Shown: positions 9,529 to 18,802, counted from the stretch's first letter. The stretch: DNA of 64,000 nucleotides from Labedaea rhizosphaerae (GCF_004362825.1 NZ_SNXZ01000001.1:682001-746000); one strand, 5' to 3'. Numbers and translations: made by a program. The notes: generated by a model not told the origin, from the letters alone.

Positions 9529-10020
9529 ATGGTTTTCAAGGTCGGAGAGACCGTCGTCTACCCGCACCACGGTGCCGCTCTCATCGAAGCAATCGAAACC
9601 CGAGTGATCAAGGGCGAGGAGAAGAAGTACCTCGTGCTCAAGGTCGCTCAGGGTGACCTCACGGTTCGCGTCCCCGCAGACAACGCCGAGATCGTAGGCG
9701 TGCGGGACGTGGTGGGCCAAGAGGGCCTGAACAGGGTTTTCGATGTGCTGCGTGCTCCTCACACCGAGGAGCCGACCAACTGGTCACGGCGGTACAAGGC
9801 CAACCTCGAGAAGCTCGCCTCCGGCGATGTGAACAAGGTTGCCGAAGTGGTGCGAGACCTTTGGCGGCGTGAGAAGGACCGTGGCTTGTCGGCAGGCGAG
9901 AAGCGGATGCTGGCCAAGGCGCGGCAGATCCTGGTCAGCGAGCTCGCCCTGGCCGAGGGCACCGATGAGGACAAGGCGGAGGTGCTCCTCGACGAGGTGC
10001 TCGCCGCCGCGCCCGTCTAA
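9529..10020 (+). CDS. carD: CarD/CdnL-family RNA polymerase-binding regulator
   Basis: A 163-aa protein that binds the RNA polymerase beta subunit and stabilises open promoter complexes; essential in mycobacteria. The N-terminal Tudor-like RNAP-interacting domain ([25 protein letters not shown]...) runs to about residue 55 and the helical DNA-binding C-terminal domain ([28 protein letters not shown]) contains the conserved Trp. Length matches the mycobacterial protein. The ATG is preceded by AAAGGGGCAGAGG. ispD follows after 45 bp, as in many actinobacteria. Confidence 0.97.
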   Translation: MVFKVGETVVYPHHGAALIEAIETRVIKGEEKKYLVLKVAQGDLTVRVPADNAEIVGVRDVVGQEGLNRVFDVLRAPHTEEPTNWSRRYKANLEKLASGDVNKVAEVVRDLWRREKDRGLSAGEKRMLAKARQILVSELALAEGTDEDKAEVLLDEVLAAAPV

Positions 10021-10065
10021 CCTGACCGTTCAGCTCAAGACATCACCCCGTCCGGAAAAGCCGTC

Positions 10066-10734
10066 ATGAGTGTCGTCGCGCTCGTGCCAGCCGCTGGGCG
10101 GGGTGAACGTCTTGGTGCGGACCTCCCCAAGGCGCTCGTTCCCGTTGCGGGGGCGCCCTTGCTCGTGCACGCGGTGCGCGGGCTGCTCGACTCCGGTTGT
10201 GTGGACCACGTCGTCGTGGCGGCCCCGCCGTTGCACGTCGAGCAGACCGAATCGCTTCTCTCCGGCTTGAGCCCGGTGACCGTCGTCGCCGGCGGCGCCG
10301 ATCGCACGTCCTCGGTGCGCATCACCCTGGACCACGTTGTGGCATCGGACACCGTCGTGCTCGTGCACGACGCGGCGCGCGCGTTCACCCCGGCGTCGGT
10401 GATCAAGCGGGTCGTCGCGGCCGTTCAGTCGGGCAAACCGGCGGTGATCCCCGTCCTGGCCGTCACGGACACCATCAAGCAGGTCGACGCATCCGGTGTG
10501 GTGACCGCCACGATCGACCGCTCGTCCTTGCGCGCCGTCCAAACCCCGCAGGGCTTCGCCCTCGACGTCCTGCGCCGCGCCCACGCCTCAGCGGGCGACA
10601 CCGCCACCGACGACGCCACTTTGGTCGAACGCCTCGGCATCCCGGTCCACACCGTCGAGGGCCACCCCCACGCCCTCAAGATCACCACCCCCTTCGACCT
10701 GGCCATAGCCGAATCCCACCTCCCCACCCCCTAA
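10066..10734 (+). CDS. ispD: 2-C-methyl-D-erythritol 4-phosphate cytidylyltransferase
   Basis: Third step of the MEP isoprenoid pathway: CTP + MEP to CDP-ME. The 222-aa protein shows the nucleotidyltransferase signature LVPAAGRGERLGADLPKAL at the N terminus, VLVHDAARAFTP (CTP/Mg binding) mid-protein and LRAVQTPQGFALDVL, then DDATLVERLGIPVHTVEGHPHALKITTPFDLAIAE at the end, all standard IspD elements. It lies between carD and ispF; a 370-bp block of repeats separates it from ispF, whereas these genes are usually closely spaced. Confidence 0.97.
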   Translation: MSVVALVPAAGRGERLGADLPKALVPVAGAPLLVHAVRGLLDSGCVDHVVVAAPPLHVEQTESLLSGLSPVTVVAGGADRTSSVRITLDHVVASDTVVLVHDAARAFTPASVIKRVVAAVQSGKPAVIPVLAVTDTIKQVDASGVVTATIDRSSLRAVQTPQGFALDVLRRAHASAGDTATDDATLVERLGIPVHTVEGHPHALKITTPFDLAIAESHLPTP

Positions 10735-10789
10735 CTCCCTCCCCCGGCCCCGCCACCCCTCAGCGGCCACCCTCCCCGCCTCGCCGCGT

Positions 10790-11069
10790 TCAGCGGGCTT
10801 AATCCCACCCCACCCGCCTGACCTGCGCCTCCGTCATTCAGCAGGCTTAATCCCGCACGCCCGCTGACACCCCTCCCCTGGCTGGCCGCGTTCAGCGGGC
10901 TTATTCACCGACACCTGTCTGACCTGCGGGTCTGTGATTCAGCGGGCTTAATCCCGCACACCCGCACACCCGCACACCCCAGGGCGGCGGCGTTCACCGG
11001 CTCGCCGCGTTCAGCGGGCTTAATCCCGCGCACCCCGCCTGACCTGCGGCCGCGGGATTCAGCGGGCTT
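10790..11069. repeat. Three tandem composite repeat units between ispD and ispF
   Basis: Six TCAGCGGGCTT cores: 10790, 10838 (one mismatch), 10892, 10939, 11011 and 11059 (start positions). They form three pairs with spacing 48, 47 and 48 bp. Within each pair the first core is preceded by GCGTT, the linker TGACCTGCG lies between, and the second core is preceded by GATT or ATT. This is the same unit as at 14.7 and 29.8 kb but in the opposite orientation. The block fills the 373-bp ispD-ispF gap; I see no gene in it. Confidence 0.9.
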
Positions 11070-11107
11070 ATTCACGCGGGCCGGGCAGCGGATGGGAGGA
11101 TCGCCGG

Positions 11108-11572
11108 GTGCGGGTAGGGATCGGAACGGACGTGCACCAGCTCGCCGAGGGCGTCGACTGCTGGCTGGCCGGCTTGAAGTGGGACGGCGCGCCCGGCTGC
11201 GTCGGCCACTCCGACGGCGACGTGGCCGCCCACGCCCTGTGCGACGCGCTGCTCTCCGCCGCCGGCCTCGGCGACCTCGGCGCCGTCTTCGGCGTCGACG
11301 ACGAACGCTGGAAGGGCGCCTCCGGCGTGACCCTCCTGACCGAGGTCCGCAGGCTGGTCGAGGACGCCGGCTACCACGTCGGCAACGCCGCCGTGCAGGT
11401 CATCGGCAACCGGCCCCGCATCGGCCCGCGGCGCAAGGAAGCCGAGCAGGTCCTCACCGACGCGGTCGGCGGCCCGGTCGCGCTGTCCGGCAAGACCACC
11501 GACGGCCTCGGCCTCACCGGACGTGGCGAAGGTCTCGCCGCGATCGCCACCGCGCTGCTCCTCGATTCCTAG
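11108..11572 (+). CDS. ispF: 2-C-methyl-D-erythritol 2,4-cyclodiphosphate synthase
   Basis: Cyclises CDP-ME 2-phosphate to MEcPP in the MEP pathway. The 154-aa protein starts with the metal-binding motif [11 protein letters not shown] (D8, H10), has the second ligand in [18 protein letters not shown], and ends with the conserved [17 protein letters not shown]. The GTG start follows GGGAGGATCGCCG. Complete and of normal length. The next gene follows after 9 bp. Confidence 0.97.
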   Translation: MRVGIGTDVHQLAEGVDCWLAGLKWDGAPGCVGHSDGDVAAHALCDALLSAAGLGDLGAVFGVDDERWKGASGVTLLTEVRRLVEDAGYHVGNAAVQVIGNRPRIGPRRKEAEQVLTDAVGGPVALSGKTTDGLGLTGRGEGLAAIATALLLDS

Positions 11573-11581
11573 AGTGAAGGC

Positions 11582-12208
11582 ATGACCGTTCGCGGCGTCC
11601 TGTTCGACTTCTCCGGCACCCTGTTCCACCTCGAACCCGAGCCCGGCCCCGGCACCGACCTGATCACGACCATGGCCTCGTCCGCGTTCCTCGAGCGCGA
11701 CGTGCCCGCGGAGATCGCCGACGACTGGCACCGCCGCGACCTCGACTCCGACGTGCACCGCGCCGTCCACCTGCGTCTGCTGCAAGAGGCCGGTGTAGCC
11801 GACCCGGGCCCGGTCTACGAGCTGATGCGCGCGGGCACGTCCTGGCGGCGTTACCCGGACACCATCGAAGCCTTGACGCGCATCCGTTCCTACGGCCTGC
11901 CCGTCGCCGTGATCAGCAACATCGCCTGGGACATCGACGAAGCGCTGCGGCTCGGTGGCGCCCACGACCTCGTCGACTCGATCATCCTGTCCTATGTGGA
12001 GGGTGTGCAGAAGCCCGATCCGCGGATCTTCGAGCTCGCCTGCGAACGCGTCGGCATCAAACCGACCGACGCCCTGATGATCGGCGACAGCCCGGCCGAC
12101 GCGGCGGCTACGGACGTGGGCGCCGAGTTCGAAATGGTGGCCAACGTCCCCACGCGCGAACGGCCGGACGCCCTGATCACGGCGTTGGCCAAGCACGGCA
12201 TCGGCTGA
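11582..12208 (+). CDS. HAD-superfamily hydrolase (subfamily IA-like)
   Basis: A 208-aa Rossmann-fold hydrolase. Motif I reads LFDFSGTLF: the nucleophile Asp is present but the usual second Asp (DxD) is replaced by Ser. Motif II is VISNIAW, motif III the Lys in EGVQKPDP, motif [18 protein letters not shown]. The absent second Asp may lower phosphatase activity or point to a different substrate; the variant DFSGT also occurs in uncharacterised actinobacterial homologues as far as I recall. It is tightly placed between ispF (9 bp) and cysS (34 bp). Substrate unknown. Confidence 0.8.
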   Translation: MTVRGVLFDFSGTLFHLEPEPGPGTDLITTMASSAFLERDVPAEIADDWHRRDLDSDVHRAVHLRLLQEAGVADPGPVYELMRAGTSWRRYPDTIEALTRIRSYGLPVAVISNIAWDIDEALRLGGAHDLVDSIILSYVEGVQKPDPRIFELACERVGIKPTDALMIGDSPADAAATDVGAEFEMVANVPTRERPDALITALAKHGIG

Positions 12209-12242
12209 AATGGGATGGAGCTCACCCCGTACCATCGTCGAG

Positions 12243-13637
12243 GTGAGCCTGCACTTGTACGACACCGCGACCCGGGGCATTCGGGAGTTCCATCCCGTCC
12301 GCAGCGGATCGGCGTCGATCTACGTGTGCGGTCCCACCCCGCAGGGCATGCCGCACATCGGGCACGTGCGTAGCGCGCTGAACTACGACGTCCTGCGCCG
12401 TTGGCTGACCACTTCCGGCCTCGACGTCCAGCTCGTGCGCAACGTCACCGACATCGACGACAAGATCCTCGCCAAGGCCGAGCAGAACGGCCGGCCCTGG
12501 TGGGAGTGGGCGGCGACCCACGAGCGCGCGTTCGAGGAGGCCTACGAGGCGCTCGGCGCGCTGCCGGCGTCGATCGCGCCGCGCGCGACCGGGCACGTGA
12601 CCCAGATGGTCGAGCTGATGCAGATCCTCATCGATCGTGGGCACGCATATGCCTCGGAGGGCGACGTCTACTTCTCGGTGACGTCTTTCCCCGAGTACGG
12701 CGTGCTTTCCCGGCAGAAGCTCGACGACGTGCAGCAGGGCGAAACCGCGGCGACCGGCAAACGCGACCCGCGTGATTTCACCTTGTGGAAGAGCGCGAAG
12801 CCCGGCGAGCCGTCGTGGCCGACGCCCTGGGGTCCGGGCCGGCCAGGCTGGCACCTCGAGTGCTCGGCCATGGCGCGGACCTACTTCGGTTCGGCATTCG
12901 ACATCCACGGCGGCGGGGTAGATCTGATCTTCCCGCACCACGAGAACGAGCTCGCCCAGTCGCACGCGGCGGGTGACCAGTTCACGCAGTTCTGGATGCA
13001 CAACGCGTGGACCACGATGGCCGGCGAGAAGATGTCGAAGTCGCTGGGCAACGTCGTGTCGATTCCCGAGATGCTCGCCAAGGCCCGTGGCCAGGAGCTG
13101 CGGTACTACCTGATCGCCCCGCACTACCGGTCGACGATCGAGTATTCCGAGGCCGCGCTGCAGGAAGCCGTGACGTCCTACCGGCGCATCGAGACCTTCG
13201 TGCGCAACGTGTCGGACCGCCTCGGCACGGTCCCGGCGGACGGTCAGCCGTGCGCCGAATTCGTCGCGGCGATGGACGACGACCTGAGCACGCCGAAGGC
13301 GTTCGCGGCCATCCACAACACGGTCCGCGAAGGCAACCTCGCGCTCGACCGCGGCGACGACACGGGCGCACGCGGTGCGGCCGCTTCCGTGCGGGCCATG
13401 ACCGCGATCCTCGGCGTCGACCCACTCGACCCGCGGTGGGCTTCGTCGTCCGGTGTGGACAGTGCGGGGCACGCCGCGTTGCAGTCGCTGATCGGCGATC
13501 TGCTCGACGAGCGGCTCCGGGCCCGCGCGAACCGCGACTTCGCGACCGCGGACTCGATCCGCGACCGGTTGACCGCGGCGGGCATCGCCGTGGAAGACAC
13601 CCCCGATGGTCCTTTGTGGACTTTGAAGGACGGCTGA
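12243..13637 (+). CDS. cysS: Cysteinyl-tRNA synthetase
   Basis: Charges tRNA-Cys. The 464-aa protein has the class I HIGH-type motif ([14 protein letters not shown]), the KMSKS motif ([10 protein letters not shown]) and zinc ligands in CGPTPQ, ECSAMAR and HHENELAQS. The start used is GTG at 12243 (protein begins [16 protein letters not shown]), which aligns with the normal CysS N terminus; the longer frame from 12210 would add 11 unrelated residues. An insulated pair with rlmB follows (4 bp gap), the usual actinobacterial order. Confidence 0.96.
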   Translation: MSLHLYDTATRGIREFHPVRSGSASIYVCGPTPQGMPHIGHVRSALNYDVLRRWLTTSGLDVQLVRNVTDIDDKILAKAEQNGRPWWEWAATHERAFEEAYEALGALPASIAPRATGHVTQMVELMQILIDRGHAYASEGDVYFSVTSFPEYGVLSRQKLDDVQQGETAATGKRDPRDFTLWKSAKPGEPSWPTPWGPGRPGWHLECSAMARTYFGSAFDIHGGGVDLIFPHHENELAQSHAAGDQFTQFWMHNAWTTMAGEKMSKSLGNVVSIPEMLAKARGQELRYYLIAPHYRSTIEYSEAALQEAVTSYRRIETFVRNVSDRLGTVPADGQPCAEFVAAMDDDLSTPKAFAAIHNTVREGNLALDRGDDTGARGAAASVRAMTAILGVDPLDPRWASSSGVDSAGHAALQSLIGDLLDERLRARANRDFATADSIRDRLTAAGIAVEDTPDGPLWTLKDG

Positions 13638-13641
13638 GCAA

Positions 13642-14598
13642 GTGGCAGGCAACTCCCGGCGCAAAGGCGCGATGCGCAAGGCCGGAAGCAAGAAGGGCGC
13701 GGTCGTCGGCTCCGGCGGCCAGCGCCGTCGCGCACTTGAAGGCAAGGGCCCCACGCCGAAGGCGGAGCAGCGGCCGGGTCACCCGGCGCAGCGCCGCGCG
13801 GCCGTCGTGGCCAAGCGCCAGCAGCGCGCCGACAGGCAGGCCGGCGGCCCCGAACTGGTCGCCGGCCGCAACCCGGTGGTCGAGTGCCTGCGCGCCGACG
13901 TCCCCGCGACGGCGTTGTACGTGGCGCTGGGCATCGACGTGGACGAGCGCGTGAACGAGGCCGTCCAAATGGCGGCCGACCGGGGCATCTCGGTGCTCGA
14001 CGTCAGCCGCCCGGAGCTGGACAAGCTGACCGGCGGGGCGATGCACCAGGGCCTCGGCCTGCAGGTGCCGCCGTTCTCGTACGCCGACCCGGAGGATCTG
14101 CTCGACCTGGCCGCGGCGACCGGCGAGCCGCCGCTGCTGGTCGCGCTCGACGGCGTGACCGACCCGCGCAACCTGGGCGCCGTCATCCGCTCGGCGGCGG
14201 CCTTCGGCGCGAACGGCGTGGTGGTGCCGCAGCGGCGCAGCGCCAGCATGACGGCCGTCGCGTGGCGAACCAGCGCGGGCACGGCAGCGAAGCTCCCCGT
14301 CGCGATGGCGACCAACCTGACGCGGACGCTGCGCGCCTACGCGCAGGAGGGCCTGATGATCGTCGGCCTGGACGCCGACGGCTCGATCGACATCGACGGC
14401 CTGGAACTCGCCACGTCGCCGCTCGTCGTGGTCGTCGGCTCGGAAGGCCGTGGCCTGTCCCGCCTGGTCCGCGAGTCCTGCGACGAGACGGTGTCGATCC
14501 CGATGGCCGCGGGCGTCGAATCCCTCAACGCCTCCGTCGCCGCCGGCGTGGTCCTCGCCGAAGTAGCCCGCCGCCGCCGCGCCGCCGGCCGCATCTAA
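13642..14598 (+). CDS. rlmB: 23S rRNA (guanosine-2'-O-)-methyltransferase, RlmB/TrmH family
   Basis: SPOUT-class RNA methyltransferase. The first 60 or so residues are very basic ([19 protein letters not shown]) and probably bind RNA. A substrate-binding domain starts at [15 protein letters not shown], and the C-terminal knotted domain carries the three SpoU motifs: [32 protein letters not shown] and [16 protein letters not shown]. The GTG start is 4 bp after cysS, consistent with co-transcription. Confidence 0.94.
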   Translation: MAGNSRRKGAMRKAGSKKGAVVGSGGQRRRALEGKGPTPKAEQRPGHPAQRRAAVVAKRQQRADRQAGGPELVAGRNPVVECLRADVPATALYVALGIDVDERVNEAVQMAADRGISVLDVSRPELDKLTGGAMHQGLGLQVPPFSYADPEDLLDLAAATGEPPLLVALDGVTDPRNLGAVIRSAAAFGANGVVVPQRRSASMTAVAWRTSAGTAAKLPVAMATNLTRTLRAYAQEGLMIVGLDADGSIDIDGLELATSPLVVVVGSEGRGLSRLVRESCDETVSIPMAAGVESLNASVAAGVVLAEVARRRRAAGRI

Positions 14599-14675
14599 CC
14601 CACCCAACCTCTCCACTCACCCGTCCCGCGCCCTCCGCCGCGGGACCCACACCCCTGCCCTAACGCACCCCGATC

Positions 14676-14946
14676 AAGCCCGCTGAACTCCAAACCCCCA
14701 GCTCAGCCGCCCCGCCGGGATTAAGCCCGCTGAACACCCCATGCCCAGCGCCCGCCCCGGGGATTAAGCCCGCTGAATCCCAAACCACCAGGTCAGCCCA
14801 CCCTGGGGATCAAGCCCGCTGAACGCCGCGTGCCCAACCGACAGCACCCGTCGGCGCCCTGCTCCTCGCAGCACACACCCACGGGATTAAGCCCGCTGAA
14901 TCACAGAACCCCAGGTCAGGCGGCCATGCGGGATCAAGCCCGCTGA
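14676..14946. repeat. Three composite repeat units between rlmB and the MBOAT gene
   Basis: Six AAGCCCGCTGA cores starting at 14676, 14723, 14766, 14812, 14889 and 14936, in three pairs spaced 47, 46 and 47 bp. Each pair is core A (followed by AACTCC or AATC), a linker containing CAGCTCAG or CAGGTCAG, then core B (followed by AACACC or AACGCC). Orientation is opposite to the block at 10.8 kb. It accounts for most of the 450-bp gap; no gene is seen there. Confidence 0.9.
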
Positions 14947-15051
14947 ACACCAGCAGGGTCGGGGAGGGCCAAAGCGGCCGATGCCCAACGGCGCGCACCG
15001 GGGCTCGGCTACAGTCGGCGGGCTGCCCTGCACGATGTCGAGAGCGCCAGG

Positions 15052-16485
15052 ATGTCCTTCGCGAGCCCACTGTTCCTGTGGTACTTCATCCCGGTCGTGC
15101 TCGCGGCTGTGCTCATCGCGCCCCGGCACTGGCGCAACGGCATCATCGCCGTCGCGAGCCTCATCTTCTACGCCAGCGGCGCGGGCGCCACGACGTTGCT
15201 CCTGTTGTCGTGCATGCTGGTCAACTTCCTCGCCGGTCCACACCTGCAACCCGACGAATGGGATATAAACCCGCGCAGGCGCAAGGCAGTCCTCATCGGC
15301 GTGATCTCGTTCGACGTCGCCGTGCTGCTCGTCTGGAAGTACGCGGGCTTCGCCACCCAGCAGCTCGCCGGCTTCGCACACCTTTTCGGCGGCGACTTCC
15401 CGGTGACGCACCTGGTGTTGCCGATCGGCATCTCGTTCTACACGTTCCACCACATCTCGTACGCGGTGGACATCTACCGCGGTGAGCGCCCGGCACTGCG
15501 CGACCCGGTGTCGTTCGTGACCTACATCGCGATGTTCCCGCAGCTCATCGCGGGTCCCATCGTGCGGTACCGGGAGATCGCCGACCAACTGCCGCAGCAA
15601 CGCACGCACCGCCTCGACGACATCGCGGCGGGCTTCCCCCGGTTCGCGCTGGGCCTGTGCAAGAAGGTCATCGTCGCGGACTCGCTGTCGCCCCTGGCCA
15701 ATGCGTGCTTCGCAACGCCACCCGGCGACATGACGTTCGCGATCGCGTGGCTGGGCGCGATCACGTACACGCTGCAGCTGTACTTCGACTTCTCGGGCTA
15801 TTCGGACATGGCCATCGGCCTGGGCCGCATGCTTGGTTTCCGCCTGCCCGAGAACTTCGCGCGCCCGTACTCCTCGGTGACGGTGACGGAGTTCTGGCGC
15901 CGCTGGCACATGTCGCTGTCCCGCTGGTTCCGCGACTACGTCTACATCTCCTTGGGCGGCAACCGCCAAGGCGCGCGCAAGACCTATCGCAACCTCTGCA
16001 TCGTGTTCGTCCTGACCGGCTTCTGGCACGGCGCGAACTGGACGTTCGTCGTCTGGGGCCTGTTCCACGGCGCCTTGCTCATCATCGAGCGCGGCTTCGG
16101 CTGGGACCGTGCGCCCGCCGACCCCACCCGCCGCATCGCCCGGCGGGCCTTGACCACCGTCCTGGTCGTGTTCGGCTGGGTGTTCTTCCGCGCGACCGAC
16201 ATGGGCCAAGCACTGGCGATGCTCGGCCACATGCTCCTGCCCGACTTCACCGGCCTGTCCGACCTCGTGACCGCCGCGATCACCAACCAGCGCCTCGTGA
16301 TCCTGCTGCTGGCACTGGTGATCGTCCTACTGCCCGCCCACCCGGTCACCGGCCCGATGCTGGAGTCGTCCCGCAGCCTGCCAGCGTCGGTAGTGCGGGT
16401 GAGCGTGATGACCGTAGGCCTCTTCTACGCGGCAATCCTTGTCGCTCAAGGCACCTTCAGCCCTTTCCTTTACTACCAGTTCTAG
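15052..16485 (+). CDS. MBOAT-family membrane O-acyltransferase (AlgI/DltB-like)
   Basis: A 477-aa polytopic membrane protein of the AlgI branch of membrane-bound O-acyltransferases, which transfer acyl groups to cell-surface polymers. Visible are the N-terminal SFASPLFLWYFIPVVL, FKKV-type region (LGLCKKVIVADSL), YFDFSGYSDMAIGLGRMLGF, WRRWHMSLSRWFRDYVYI and the catalytic-His segment GFWHGANWTFVVWGL. The C terminus FSPFLYYQF resembles the FxYFQF ending common in AlgI proteins, so the gene is full length although its last 12 bases form attL of the integrated element. Before integration the stop would have been TGA instead of TAG. No SGNH/AlgJ partner gene is next to it; acyl acceptor unknown. 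Confidence 0.9.
   Translation: MSFASPLFLWYFIPVVLAAVLIAPRHWRNGIIAVASLIFYASGAGATTLLLLSCMLVNFLAGPHLQPDEWDINPRRRKAVLIGVISFDVAVLLVWKYAGFATQQLAGFAHLFGGDFPVTHLVLPIGISFYTFHHISYAVDIYRGERPALRDPVSFVTYIAMFPQLIAGPIVRYREIADQLPQQRTHRLDDIAAGFPRFALGLCKKVIVADSLSPLANACFATPPGDMTFAIAWLGAITYTLQLYFDFSGYSDMAIGLGRMLGFRLPENFARPYSSVTVTEFWRRWHMSLSRWFRDYVYISLGGNRQGARKTYRNLCIVFVLTGFWHGANWTFVVWGLFHGALLIIERGFGWDRAPADPTRRIARRALTTVLVVFGWVFFRATDMGQALAMLGHMLLPDFTGLSDLVTAAITNQRLVILLLALVIVLLPAHPVTGPMLESSRSLPASVVRVSVMTVGLFYAAILVAQGTFSPFLYYQF
16472..16483 (+). other. attL core, inside the last codons of the MBOAT gene
   Basis: ACTACCAGTTCT, identical to 26625-26636. Here it encodes the final YYQF and the first base of the TAG stop. 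In the empty chromosome the same codons would be followed by the TGA found at attR, so integration leaves the protein unchanged. Confidence 0.8.
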
Positions 16486-16590
16486 TCCCGGCCTTCCACC
16501 TACCTCGGCGTCCTGCGGCTACAGCCTTGCTGACCTGCGCGGATGCCTCTCACCAGTTCTCACCGGGTCTCGTCGTCTGTCACCGTCTGA

Positions 16591-16609
16591 CGGCCTGACG
16601 ACGGCCTGA
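16591..16609 (+). repeat. Paired CGGCCTGA sites, left arm of the AICE
   Basis: CGGCCTGA at 16591-16598 and 16602-16609, start to start 11 bp, about one helical turn. The same octamer pair with the same 11-bp phasing occurs at 26555-26573 at the other end, so in the circular form the pairs would flank the core. Likely arm-type binding sites for integrase or Xis. Confidence 0.6.
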
Positions 16610-16671
16610 TCTTGGTCACCACCCACAAGGGATGGGCCTCGGCGTCTTCCCCGTCGGCTGGTGCCGTCTCG

Positions 16672-16733
16672 ACCCAACGGCCGGCCAGGCTGCAACCACG
16701 CTCCACCGGTTGTGGCGTGGCCGGCCGTTGGGT
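16672..16733. repeat. Perfect 16-bp inverted repeat (hairpin) in the AICE left end
   Basis: ACCCAACGGCCGGCCA at 16672-16687 is the exact reverse complement of 16718-16733, with a 30-nt loop that itself contains CAACC and GGTTG. It is followed immediately by a GGTACC-centred palindrome (AGGTACCT, 16734-16741). No T-run follows, so it is not a typical intrinsic terminator. It could be a single-strand origin, transfer locus or protein-binding site. Confidence 0.7.
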
Positions 16734-17120
16734 AGGTACCTGCCGGTCGTCGGGGAAGGCGCCGCGTGCCCAGCCCGAACCGCAGGTTGACGGCGGACCG
16801 GACTTCCCTGGAGGCTGCCCGCCCGGCGAGGGCACGTCTGTTCGGCGTAACAGTCCGCTGACAGTCCGCGATGCCTGGCGCAGAGGTGATCACCGTGGAT
16901 GACCGGATACGTGGCTCGGGGAGACCGTGCGCGCCGCCTGTGGCCGCACGCGGAACGCGCGCCACCGCGGGCGCACCGACCGGCCGGGCGGCGAAAGCGG
17001 AGCGGCAGCCGCCCGAGTCGAGTCGGAAGCGCCCGCAACGTGCGCCCGCTGGTACGCAGCCGCCGCAGGCGGCGCACCTTGATCCCCTAGAGCCAAATTC
17101 GGCAGATCTTAGGACAGCGA

Positions 17121-18368
17121 GTGGAATCCGAACAGACGTCCAACAATCCTCCGCAGTTACGACCAAGGACTTGGGTTGCAATCGTTTCGGCAATTCTGGG
17201 AGCCGGGCTAGTCGCGCTTGTGCTTCTACTCTGGGTTCCTGGACTATCAGAGGACCCAGCCGAAGCGGCCAATCAACTCGACACGATCAAGGTGTGCCTC
17301 AGCGTAGTCGCCGGACTTGGCGCAGGCGTTGCGCTTTGGTTGTCATTCCGTCGACAGCAATCAACCGAGCAGGACATAAACCAAAAGGAGCGCGCTCTTT
17401 CTCATCAGATTGCCGAGGCAGAGAAGAGTCGTGCCCATCAAGATCGGGTCGCTTCAAATACTGAAAAGGATGCTGCCGAGCGTCGAATAACTGATACATA
17501 CGGTAGGTCTATCGAGCACCTCGGCAGCGACAAGGCCGCCGTTCGACTCGGTGGATTATACGCACTGGAACGGCTCGCGAATGAGAATGAGCCCTTGCAA
17601 CAGATGGTCTGCAATGTAATTTGTGCATATCTTCGCATGCCCCCGGACTGCTCGCCGGACACACTCAAAACATACCTGAAGCGAAAGCGGCCTAAGGTAG
17701 CCGAAATTGAAACGGATATTTCTGAGCAGCAAATCGCTGAGGAAATACAGGTTCGGATGGCCGCTCAGAGCATCTTGCATCGACACTGCGTCGAATCGAC
17801 AGACTTTCGCTACAACCTCGCTCCTCAAATCTGGAAGGAGATGACGTTCGACCTAGCTGGCGCCGTGCTCATCAATCTCGACTTCTCGGACGTCGTCCTG
17901 GGAACGATAAGCTTCCATAGCGCAACATTCGTTGGGCCAGCCATATTCAACGAATCCCTATTTGAAGGGTACGTCAACTTCTCGGGCGCTCGGTTTATGG
18001 ATTACGCGTCTTTTGAAAAGTCCGTACACGAAGAACTAGGCTCGACGTTCTCCGAATGCGTATTCGACGGCACCGCGTACTTTACAGGAGCAAAGTTTGC
18101 CGGACGCGGCGCCTTCGATAGCTGCAAGTTCAAATCGGATGCAAACTTTGAGGCTGTCCACATTGACGGCCCCGGGGAGTTCTACTTCACAAAGTTCGAA
18201 GCTGGATTTGATCTCAGCACAATTCTGGAAATTGATCTTCAAGGCGCAACCGCGAGCAACAAGGATTGCGCTAGGAGTTGGGCTGATCCGTGGGTTCTAA
18301 AGCCCAAAGATGATACAGAGAAGATCCTTTACTTCTCCGACCCAAGAGATCCGTCGCCTGAATGCTGA
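17121..18368 (+). CDS. Low-GC cargo gene: membrane protein with pentapeptide-repeat-like C-terminal half
   Basis: A 415-aa protein starting with GTG. Two transmembrane segments (VAIVSAILGAGLVALVLLLWV, about 19-39, and VCLSVVAGLGAGVALWL, about 58-74) are followed by a Gln/Glu-rich likely coiled coil (RRQQSTEQDINQKERALSHQIAEAEKSRAHQDR), a conserved RRITDTYGRSIEHLGSDKAAVRLGGLYALERLA segment, and a C-terminal half with aromatic/beta-helical repeats of pentapeptide type (FDLAGAVLINLDFSDVV, YVNFSGARFMDYASF, AYFTGAKFAGRGAF). Similar proteins are common as accessory genes in actinobacteria; function unknown. Base composition is near 50% GC, far below its surroundings, so it is a recent acquisition. 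Its 3' end overlaps the convergent Nudix gene by 40 bp. Confidence 0.75.
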   Translation: MESEQTSNNPPQLRPRTWVAIVSAILGAGLVALVLLLWVPGLSEDPAEAANQLDTIKVCLSVVAGLGAGVALWLSFRRQQSTEQDINQKERALSHQIAEAEKSRAHQDRVASNTEKDAAERRITDTYGRSIEHLGSDKAAVRLGGLYALERLANENEPLQQMVCNVICAYLRMPPDCSPDTLKTYLKRKRPKVAEIETDISEQQIAEEIQVRMAAQSILHRHCVESTDFRYNLAPQIWKEMTFDLAGAVLINLDFSDVVLGTISFHSATFVGPAIFNESLFEGYVNFSGARFMDYASFEKSVHEELGSTFSECVFDGTAYFTGAKFAGRGAFDSCKFKSDANFEAVHIDGPGEFYFTKFEAGFDLSTILEIDLQGATASNKDCARSWADPWVLKPKDDTEKILYFSDPRDPSPEC

Positions 18369-18802
18369 CGTGATTTTATTAGACTCGTGCCGTCATGCAC
18401 CCTTACCGGTATGTTCTCTCCAAACGCATCGAGAATTCGAATGCTATACGCCTCATCCATGAGGTCAACTACCACTGAAGGCAGTATCCAGCGAACACGA
18501 GTCGCCTCATTCGTTTGAGTTGCATCGTTGCTCACGAGCGCTCGGCACCTAAAGACCAGTGCAACAATTCCACGTTTCATGTTCTTGTAAACACCAGTCA
18601 ACCGCTGGACTTCGACGTGGACGCCGGTTTCTTCGAGGACCTCGCGCTTGACGCCTTCCTCGAAGGTCTCGCCCAGCTCCAGCACACCGCCCGGCGGTTC
18701 CCAGTGGCCGTTGTCCCGACGCTTGATGACCAGCACTCGGTCCTGGTCGTCGACCACGATTCCGGCGACGCTGACGGAGTGCTTCGGCGTCTCCTCGGGC
18801 AT
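18329..18802 (-). CDS. Nudix hydrolase, candidate Pif-like transfer-immunity factor
   Basis: A 157-aa Nudix protein with a complete Nudix box (GGVLELGETFEEGVKREVLEETGV) preceded by the substrate-binding strand RVLVIKRRDNGHWEPP. The ATG at 18802 was chosen for the GAAGGGA 9 bp upstream; longer starts reach into the operator and the divergent gene. In pSAM2 a Nudix-motif protein, Pif, blocks redundant transfer into cells already carrying the element, and this gene sits beside the GntR repressor gene as expected for that role (inference). The gene is a mosaic: the 5' part is high GC like the AICE backbone, the 3' 270 bp are about 47% GC like the cargo gene. Confidence 0.8.
   Translation of the reverse strand: MPEETPKHSVSVAGIVVDDQDRVLVIKRRDNGHWEPPGGVLELGETFEEGVKREVLEETGVHVEVQRLTGVYKNMKRGIVALVFRCRALVSNDATQTNEATRVRWILPSVVVDLMDEAYSIRILDAFGENIPVRVHDGTSLIKSRQHSGDGSLGSEK

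Larger units (their letters stand above)
16486..17120. other. Left end of the AICE, no convincing gene
   Basis: High-GC stretch of 635 bp. Several overlapping open frames exist on both strands (for example 16612-16902 plus and 16519-17193 minus) but their compositions are those of frame shadows and none resembles a known protein. It holds the paired CGGCCTGA sites, a CTGACCTGCG decamer (16530-16539) that is inverted relative to one near attR, a second CACCAGTTCT (16551-16560) resembling the att core, and a strong hairpin. It probably contains attP arm sites and possibly a transfer or replication locus (inference). Confidence 0.5.

Noticed and set aside
10790-11069. Rho-independent terminators
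   Set aside because: The dyad stem is short, there is no T-run, and many copies stand in tandem; a terminator role is kept only as a hypothesis.
16519-17193. Open frames on both strands in the left end of the AICE
   Set aside because: No homology by eye, overlapping each other, no good RBS, and disrupted by the hairpin; treated as non-coding.
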